From CAZAQB01 sp964487155 (GTDB taxonomy: Bacteria > Pseudomonadota > Gammaproteobacteria > Nitrococcales > Nitrococcaceae), in assembly GCA_964487155.1 (NCBI GenBank), contig CAZAQB010000111.1, positions 1 through 11,016 on the forward strand: 11,016 nt of DNA, in the 5' to 3' direction. A program made the translations under genes and the position numbers. Shown here piece by piece: positions 5,849 through 11,016 of this stretch (position 1 is the stretch's first letter; the number at the start of each line of letters is the position of its first letter). A model generated the notes under the pieces. That model had not been told where the DNA came from, ran no database searches, and worked only from the letters and a program-made list of their open reading frames with translations.

Positions 5849-8800
5849 TTGGACATCGCCACACCGCCCCCGGGTACAGCCAAGGCCGCCGTGGCGACCG
5901 CCGATCCCTGCCGGGCGGGCGCCCGCCTGCAGGTGTACTGTCTGGGCGAGGTTCGGGCGCGGTTGGACGGGGTGGCGCTGGCGCCCTTAGCCGGCTCCAA
6001 GCCCTTGGCACTCTGGCTCTACCTGGCCCTCGGCGGCGGCGACCGCTCGCGTGCCCATCTGGCGGAGTTCTTCTGGGGCGAGCTGGACGACCCGGCGGCC
6101 CGGGGCAACCTGAGGCTGGCGCTGCTGCGCCTGCGGCGCCTGGTTCCCGAGCACATCGGCTGCACCCGAGCGCAGGTGTACATCCCGTCCGGGGCGGTCT
6201 TCTGGATCGACGCGACGGCGCTGCCGCCCGCCGACGATCTGTCGGTGGGCGGGGTGGAGTCGCTACTGGCCCGGCGCCCGGAGGAATTCCTCGCCGGCAT
6301 ACGTCTGCGCCACGCGCCCCGGTTCGATGACTGGGTCAGCGAGCAGCGCCGGCGCCTGGTGGATGAGCATCTGGTTGCCCTGACCGACGTCGCGCAACGG
6401 CTCACGGCGCGGAGCCAGCCAGGCCGCGCCGTGGAGGTATACCGCCGCTGCGTGTCCCTGGCCCCCTGGTCCGAGGAGCATCACCGGGCGCTGATCCGCT
6501 GCTACGCGGAGCTGGGCCAGGGGGTCGCCGCGTTGTCGCAGTTCGAAGCCTGCCGGGAGGTGCTGCGGCGGGAACTGGACGTGGAGCCGGATGCCGCCAC
6601 CCGGTCCCTGGTTGAGGAGATTCGCAGGAGTGCCGCGGCACTCGCCCAGGCCGCGCCCGAGCGCGTTGCGCGCCGCCCAGGGGAGGGCTGCGAGGCTGCC
6701 GGGGCGCCCCTCGTCAACCGCGTGGCCGAGCATGATCGGCTCGCCCATCTGCTGCGCGAAGAAAACTGCCGCCTGGTGAGCATTGTCGGTCCCGGAGGCG
6801 TCGGCAAGACTCATTCGGCGCGGCATCTGGGGCATACCCTGGCCCCGGAATTCGGCGACGGTGTCCGTTTCGTCGAATTGGCTGACGTCTCTCCCCGGAT
6901 GCCCGGTGACAGCGCGGGCCTGGTGCTGGCTCGAATCGCGGAGGCCCAGGGCCTGCCTCCCGGCCGCGCCTCGGAGCGCGAGACCGTGCTGGCGGCCCTC
7001 GCCGGCCGCGAGCTGCTGCTGGTGCTGGACAACTTCGAGCAACTGAGCGCTGGCGCGGAGCTGCTCGAGGCCATTGCCCTGCGTGCGCCGCGGGTGCGGG
7101 TCCTGGTGACCAGCCGCCATCGCCTGGGCCTGGCAACCGAGTGGGTCGTGACCCTGGACGGGCTGGCGCTCCCCGAGGCGCGTGACTGGAGCGAGGCCTG
7201 CCGGGCGTATCCGGCCGTGGCGCTGTTCCTGCAAGCCGCGGCGCGGGTGGACGCGGGGTTCGACGCGACCGCCAACGGACCCTGCATCCTGAGCATCTGC
7301 CGCGCTCTGGGGGGGCATCCCCTGGCCATATTGCTGGCGGCCCGCTGGCTGGTATCCATGAGCTGCCGCGAGATTGCCGAGCGTCTGGGCGCGGATCTAG
7401 GCCTCATCAGCGCGCCGCGGGCGCCGGGTGGGCGCCACGCCAGCCTGGGCGCCGTGCTGGATCGATCCTGGGCGCTGCTGGGTGCCCAGGAGCGCGCCGC
7501 GTTCAGTGCGCTCAGCGTGTTCCGGGGAGGCTTCACCCCCGCCGCCGCCTGCGCCGTAGTCCCCTGCCGGCTGGCCGTGCTCGACAGCCTGGCGTGCAAG
7601 TCCATGCTGCGCCGGCGCGCTGACGGACAGCTGGAGGTCCACGAACTGATGCGCGAGTGGGGTGCCGGCAAACTGGCCGAGGACCCGCGCCGGATGCAGG
7701 AAGTGCGTGCACGCCATGCCGACTATTACAGTGCGCTGCTGAGCGAGGAGCTGGCCGGTTTCCAGGGAGACCCCCTGGACCTCGCCTTCCAGAACGCCCG
7801 CCCGGAACTGGCGAATCTGCTGGCCGCCTTTGAGACCCGCCTCAAGGCAGGCGAGGCGGAACCCCTGGCCGAGCTGCTGCAGGGCCTGTGGGCGATCCAC
7901 CGGCGTCTTGGCTGGTTCGACGAGGCGGCCGGGCTGCTGCGCCGGGCCCTGCAACGGGAGGCCGCCCCTCGGATCCATCGCTGCCGCTGGTGGTTGTGGC
8001 TGAGCGAGACCTGCTTCCAGCAAGGCCGGCTGGAGGAGTCCCTGTGGGCGGCGCGGCAATGTCTCCGGGCCGCCGGCCAGCCGCTGCCCGCGCTGACGGG
8101 CGCCCGCCGCGACCTGCTCCGGGAACTGACCCGGTTCCTGCTGCCCCTGCGCCGCAGCGCCACTGCGCCAGCTCATGGCGCCTTTGCGGAGGATCTGGCC
8201 CGCGCCCACAACCGCCTGGCCCAGATCTGCTTCTTCGAGGGCGACCGGCGGAGCTTCCTGGCCAGCACCCTGCGCTCGGTCAACCTGGGCGCCGCCGGCG
8301 CCGAAAACTGGGCCTCGGCAGCCCTGGTTCTGGCACATACGCCGCTGCGCGCCCGGGCGCTGGCCTGTGCCGAGCGCGCCGAGCGCGGCCTCCCCGCGGC
8401 GCAGTCCTTCGCCCGGGCCTGGGCCCACGAGCAGCTGGCGCTGTGCGCCCTGGGGCTCGGCCGCCTGGAGGACAGCGCCCGTCACGCGGCCCAGGGAGCA
8501 CGCCTGTTCGAGCAGCTGGGCCAGCCCAAGAACTGGGGCGAGTGCAGCTGCCTGGTGCCCTATGCGGCCCTGCTGCGGGGCAACCTGGAGGCCGCCCGGG
8601 CGTCGATCCTGGAGGTCCTGCCGCGGGCTCTGGCGTGGCGGGAGCGCTACGCCGAGGTCTGGTGTCACTGCCTGGTCGCCCACCTGGCGCTGCGCCTGCG
8701 GCGCACGCCGGAACTGGAACTGGAGGCGGTTGAGGAGCTAATGGGGGAACTGGTGGACCCCAACACGGACCTGCTCTACCACGGCACCCGGGCCTGGCAG

Positions 8801-9184
8801 GCGGCCCGCCAGGGCGATGCGCCAGCGGCGCTGGCCGACCTGGCGGTGTGCCGGCGGGTGGCGGGTGCGGCCTCCATGCTGTCCATCTACGCCATCTACG
8901 GCTTCATCGGCGAGATCATGGCGCTGCTGGAACTGCGGGCGGCCGGCAACACCGGAAAGCGCGGCCTGAGAGGCCTTGCACGCGGGGTGCTGCAGGACTT
9001 CCGGGGCTTCGCCCGGCCGTTTCCCGCTGCCTGGCCCTATGTCGCCTACATGCGGGGCTGTTGGCTCACCGCCGACGGCCGGGCGGGGCGGGGCGAGCGA
9101 CTCCGCGCCCGGGCCCTGCGACACATCGACCTGGCGGTGCCGGCGGATGCCTTCCTCAGGAGCCTGTCGGTCGCCGATCACTGA
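5849..9184 (+). CDS. AfsR/SARP-like STAND transcriptional regulator (winged helix-BTAD-NB-ARC-helical repeats)
   Basis: About 1,111 aa. Residues 26-115 resemble the OmpR-type winged helix of SARP regulators. Residues 129-260 form a bacterial transcriptional activation domain (BTAD), ending in the typical A-L-x-x-Y...C-R-E-x-L-x-x-E-L-x-x-E-P-D pattern. A STAND/NB-ARC ATPase follows: Walker A G-P-G-G-V-G-K-T at 314-321, Walker B L-L-L-V-L-D394-N, T-S-R at 421-423, G-G-H-P-L at 488-492, and an MHD-like V-H-E-L-M-R-E-W around H598. The rest (about 620-1111) is Ala/Leu/Arg-rich helical repeats resembling TPRs, the usual sensor part. Family knowledge suggests a nucleotide-gated switch that binds DNA when an inducer or partner docks on the repeats; the targets are unknown. 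The TTG start and strong ribosome site are at 5849 and 5836. A 116-bp gap separates it from the Nudix gene, and no clear promoter was found. Such proteins are best known from actinomycetes. Codon and base use match the neighbours, so recent transfer is not evident. Confidence 0.9.
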   Translation: MDIATPPPGTAKAAVATADPCRAGARLQVYCLGEVRARLDGVALAPLAGSKPLALWLYLALGGGDRSRAHLAEFFWGELDDPAARGNLRLALLRLRRLVPEHIGCTRAQVYIPSGAVFWIDATALPPADDLSVGGVESLLARRPEEFLAGIRLRHAPRFDDWVSEQRRRLVDEHLVALTDVAQRLTARSQPGRAVEVYRRCVSLAPWSEEHHRALIRCYAELGQGVAALSQFEACREVLRRELDVEPDAATRSLVEEIRRSAAALAQAAPERVARRPGEGCEAAGAPLVNRVAEHDRLAHLLREENCRLVSIVGPGGVGKTHSARHLGHTLAPEFGDGVRFVELADVSPRMPGDSAGLVLARIAEAQGLPPGRASERETVLAALAGRELLLVLDNFEQLSAGAELLEAIALRAPRVRVLVTSRHRLGLATEWVVTLDGLALPEARDWSEACRAYPAVALFLQAAARVDAGFDATANGPCILSICRALGGHPLAILLAARWLVSMSCREIAERLGADLGLISAPRAPGGRHASLGAVLDRSWALLGAQERAAFSALSVFRGGFTPAAACAVVPCRLAVLDSLACKSMLRRRADGQLEVHELMREWGAGKLAEDPRRMQEVRARHADYYSALLSEELAGFQGDPLDLAFQNARPELANLLAAFETRLKAGEAEPLAELLQGLWAIHRRLGWFDEAAGLLRRALQREAAPRIHRCRWWLWLSETCFQQGRLEESLWAARQCLRAAGQPLPALTGARRDLLRELTRFLLPLRRSATAPAHGAFAEDLARAHNRLAQICFFEGDRRSFLASTLRSVNLGAAGAENWASAALVLAHTPLRARALACAERAERGLPAAQSFARAWAHEQLALCALGLGRLEDSARHAAQGARLFEQLGQPKNWGECSCLVPYAALLRGNLEAARASILEVLPRALAWRERYAEVWCHCLVAHLALRLRRTPELELEAVEELMGELVDPNTDLLYHGTRAWQAARQGDAPAALADLAVCRRVAGAASMLSIYAIYGFIGEIMALLELRAAGNTGKRGLRGLARGVLQDFRGFARPFPAAWPYVAYMRGCWLTADGRAGRGERLRARALRHIDLAVPADAFLRSLSVADH

Positions 9185-9197
9185 CGGCCCCGCCTGC

Positions 9198-9234
9198 CCG
9201 GAGCGCGCTCTGCCCCCGGCGCTTTGGGCTCCGG
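9198..9234 (+). terminator. hairpin after the regulator gene (no T-tract)
   Basis: CCGGAGC (9198-9204) pairs with GCTCCGG (9228-9234). A nested GCGC/GCGC (9205-9208 with 9219-9222) extends this to 11 pairs with a one-sided 5-nt bulge and a 10-nt loop. It starts 14 nt after the stop codon, where a terminator is expected. It lacks a following T-run, so it is at best a Rho-assisted or 3'-end-stabilising structure. Confidence 0.3.
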
Positions 9235-9278
9235 TCGGCACCGTGCAGGAGTCCCAGCCTGTGCTCTGGCGTACCGGC

Positions 9279-9294
9279 TTTCGTGAGCACCCTC
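9279..9294 (-). repeat. diverged third copy of the MITE terminal repeat, abutting its left end
   Basis: TTTCGTGAGCACCCTC matches the element's right end, TTTTGTAAACACCCTC (9593-9608), at 13 of 16 positions, and all three differences are transitions. It is separated from the left terminal repeat by exactly the TGA at 9295-9297. This creates the palindrome CACCCTCTGAGAGGGTG (9288-9304), two 8-bp arms around G9296. It may be the remnant of an older insertion at the same target, or a fortuitously similar target site. Confidence 0.55.
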
Positions 9295-9297
9295 TGA

Positions 9298-9608
9298 GAG
9301 GGTGTTTACAAAAAATTGGGGCCTCAAGGTCCTGCGTCCGCCTACGAGGCGCTGCGCCGCCGGTGCTCTGGGTCTCGGCACGGCCCTGGGCAGGCCCGCC
9401 GTAGCCCCACGTTGCGAAGAAACGTGGGGGTCGGGGTATCAAAGGCCACCCTGTTCAGGGTCCAGCCTCCTGGCTGACCCAGGCTTGGCGGGCTGTGCCA
9501 CCGGCCAATGGCACGTTTCTTCGCAACGTGCCCTACGGCGGGCTTCGACCGGCGCCCGGTGGGATTATCGGCGGCGCAGGGCGAGGGGGTTATTTTGTAA
9601 ACACCCTC
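9298..9608. mobile_element. MITE-like non-autonomous element, 311 bp, 16-bp perfect TIRs, TGA duplication
   Basis: The left end GAGGGTGTTTACAAAA (9298-9313) is the exact reverse complement of the right end (9593-9608), and TGA flanks both sides (9295-9297 and 9609-9611). No believable coding sequence lies inside. Further perfect inverted pairs nest toward the centre: 9352-9362 with 9569-9579 (11 bp), 9394-9404 with 9533-9543 (11 bp), and 9408-9426 with 9512-9530 (19 bp). Each arm also holds its own hairpin: 9405-9413/9421-9429 and 9510-9517/9525-9532. The apical part has a stem at 9458-9467/9472-9480. The whole element is thus a foldback structure. A 3-bp T-N-A duplication with GAG ends is reminiscent of IS5-family (IS1031-group) insertion, but no parent transposase is visible and the family is a guess. 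It lies between the regulator and the lipoprotein gene. Confidence 0.82.
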
Positions 9609-9728
9609 TGAGTAACGGCGAAGTAACCATCGCTCCGGCACCCTGTGCCGAGACTTGATGTGGGTTCGGCCGGGGACGGGCAGCACCCGGTGGGCTCTGG
9701 AGCAGAAAATCACGGCTGCCGTTCAGGG

Positions 9729-9736
9729 GGAGGGAG
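9729..9736 (+). promoter_or_regulatory. ribosome binding site of the lipoprotein gene
   Basis: The purine-rich run GGAGGGAG ends 4 nt before ATG 9741, with its GGAGG core spaced 7 nt from the start. It selects this ATG, and the protein then opens directly with a lipoprotein signal peptide. The frame is open back to 9645, but the added residues would bury the signal peptide. Confidence 0.8.
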
Positions 9737-9740
9737 CATC

Positions 9741-11015
9741 ATGGACTGCAAGCATTTCTATTCGCCGCGACGGGGTGGCCGCCGGGCCCCCGGGGCCTTG
9801 GCGGGGCTGCTGGCCCTGACGGTCTTCGCCTGCGGCGGGGATGGAGACGGGGGCGGCGGTGGTACTCAGCCGCCCCCGGTCAGCCCGACCACCGCTACCG
9901 GGGTCTTCAAGGACAGCAACGTGGCCGGGCTCGACTTCCAGTCGGGCGGCCAGAGCGGCGTGACGAACTCAGCCGGGGAGTTCAGCTTCGAGGTGGGCGA
10001 GCAGGTCAGCTTCAGCGTCGGCAGCCTGAGCGTCGGTACCGGCCCGGCCAAGGCGATCATGACGCCGCTGGATCTGGTGGCCGGCGGCACCACCGCCGAC
10101 CCCCAGGTGCAGAACATCGCCCGCTTCCTGCAATTGCTGGACGCCAACGGTGCTCCCGAGGACGGCATCGACATCTCCGCGGCGGTGCGAACCCTCGCCG
10201 AGAACTGGAACGGCGTGGACTTCGCCGCCGCCGACCTGGAGACCCAGCTCACCAATGCCGGCATCCTCTCCGACGTGGCTTCGGTAAACCCAGGCGCGAG
10301 CCTGCCGAGCGTCGCGGACGCCATCGATCACCTGCGGGCCACCTTCGTATGCATCAACTCCGGCGCCTTCACCGGCAGTTTCGCCGGTGACGACAGCGGC
10401 GTGTTCGGCATTCTGGTCAACGCCGGTACCGGCATCGTGCAGGGTGTTGCCTTCAGCACTGTCGATCAGGAACTCATCGGCCTGACAGGAGCGGCGGCCA
10501 CGGCGCTGGACGACGGGGGCTCGTTCATTGCCGGCACCACCAGCGACGGCGCCACCTTCAGTGGCAGCTTCAGCGACCCGGACACCCTCGCCGGCACCTG
10601 GGAGCTGCTCGCCGAGGGCAGTAGCGGGACGTTCTCGGGGAGCCGGGTCGGAGGTGCCGGCGATGCCGTGCTGCGCTTCACCGGCTCCTTCGAGAGCACA
10701 CCGCCGAGCCTGGAGGCGGTGGGCTTCTTCACCTTCGACGTGGACGCCGCGGGCACCGTGACCGGCACGGCAGTCACCGTCGCCGCCGCCGACGGCACCA
10801 CCAACGAGTCCATCGGCCTGACCGGCACCCTGACCGGCGACGACCTGAACGCCACCACGGCGGACGGCGATGCCACCATCACCGGCACCCTCAACGCCGC
10901 GACCGGCGGCCTGTCCGGCACCTGGAGCGACTCGGACGGCAACACGGGGATCTTCAGCGGCAGCGGATGCGTGTTGAATCCGGCGCCAGGTGGGCCAAGC
11001 AACCCTGAAAGTTAA
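9741..11015 (+). CDS. secreted lipoprotein with Gly-rich tether and repeated F-[S/T]-G-S motifs, unknown function
   Basis: Predicted 424-aa lipoprotein. The signal peptide has an Arg-rich n-region (R10, R11, R14, R15), a hydrophobic core at 18-29 and the lipobox V28-F-A-C31. Gly at +2, not Asp, predicts Lol-dependent export to the outer membrane. A Gly/Asp/Pro linker (32-50) follows. Residues 52-105 resemble the beta-sandwich, carboxypeptidase-regulatory-like module of many gammaproteobacterial lipoproteins: G-V-F-x-D-S-x-V-x-G-L, then a T-x-x-x-G-E-F-x-F turn and a G-x-x-V-x-F-S-V-G strand. A helical segment around N-I-A-R-F-L-Q-L-L-D comes next. The C-terminal half is Gly/Thr/Ser/Asp-rich beta repeats, with F-[S/T]-G-S at residues 210, 273, 298, 313 and 405. 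C204 and C410 bracket it and could form a disulphide. The chosen ATG has an excellent ribosome site. The stop TAA is the last complete codon of the window. Function is not recognised; a surface-exposed binding or structural role is inferred. Confidence 0.82.
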   Translation: MDCKHFYSPRRGGRRAPGALAGLLALTVFACGGDGDGGGGGTQPPPVSPTTATGVFKDSNVAGLDFQSGGQSGVTNSAGEFSFEVGEQVSFSVGSLSVGTGPAKAIMTPLDLVAGGTTADPQVQNIARFLQLLDANGAPEDGIDISAAVRTLAENWNGVDFAAADLETQLTNAGILSDVASVNPGASLPSVADAIDHLRATFVCINSGAFTGSFAGDDSGVFGILVNAGTGIVQGVAFSTVDQELIGLTGAAATALDDGGSFIAGTTSDGATFSGSFSDPDTLAGTWELLAEGSSGTFSGSRVGGAGDAVLRFTGSFESTPPSLEAVGFFTFDVDAAGTVTGTAVTVAAADGTTNESIGLTGTLTGDDLNATTADGDATITGTLNAATGGLSGTWSDSDGNTGIFSGSGCVLNPAPGGPSNPES

Positions 11016-11016
11016 A

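Noticed and set aside
9302..9658. Open frames of 60-140 codons on both strands across the MITE
   Set aside because: They run through the terminal repeats, lack ribosome sites and give compositionally odd proteins. The interior is palindromic non-coding DNA.
9645..9740. N-terminal extension of the lipoprotein to a TTG at 9645
   Set aside because: It would place 32 non-hydrophobic residues before the signal peptide, and the strong ribosome site points to ATG 9741.

Overview
The window is GC-rich chromosomal DNA. It most likely comes from a gammaproteobacterium of the Chromatiales/Ectothiorhodospiraceae kind. That is an inference from the SecA and ArgJ sequences and from the conserved order dciA - secA - argJ - Nudix/ThiE fusion, which is also found in Pseudomonas-type genomes, with lpxC expected just left of the window. 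No phage, CRISPR, tRNA or rRNA signal was seen.

Left half, housekeeping (1-5732). A heptanucleotide tandem array (1-56) lies downstream of a leftward dciA-like DUF721 gene (replicative helicase loading). That gene is divergent from secA across a 141-bp gap. secA (preprotein translocase ATPase) and argJ (arginine biosynthesis) are 3 nt apart and look co-transcribed. A 136-bp AT-richer spacer then holds two facing arrays of a degenerate 8-bp unit. After it comes a fused Nudix hydrolase / ThiE-TenI-like protein of the MutT 'nucleotide-pool sanitising' type.

Right half, accessory (5733-11016). A large AfsR/SARP-like STAND regulator (winged helix - BTAD - NB-ARC-like ATPase - helical repeats, about 1,111 aa) starts at a TTG codon that has a very strong Shine-Dalgarno. 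Downstream lies a 311-bp non-coding element, 9298-9608. It has perfect 16-bp terminal inverted repeats, a 3-bp TGA target duplication and a nested palindromic interior, so it is a MITE-like element. A diverged third terminal repeat abuts its left end. The last gene encodes a secreted lipoprotein with a Gly-rich tether and recurrent F-[S/T]-G-S beta-type motifs.

No complete novel defence or biosynthetic system is visible. The items most worth following up are the foldback MITE with its covarying hairpins and abutting third end, the mirrored 8-bp arrays, the STAND regulator with its unknown ligand, and the catalytically altered ThiE-like domain.
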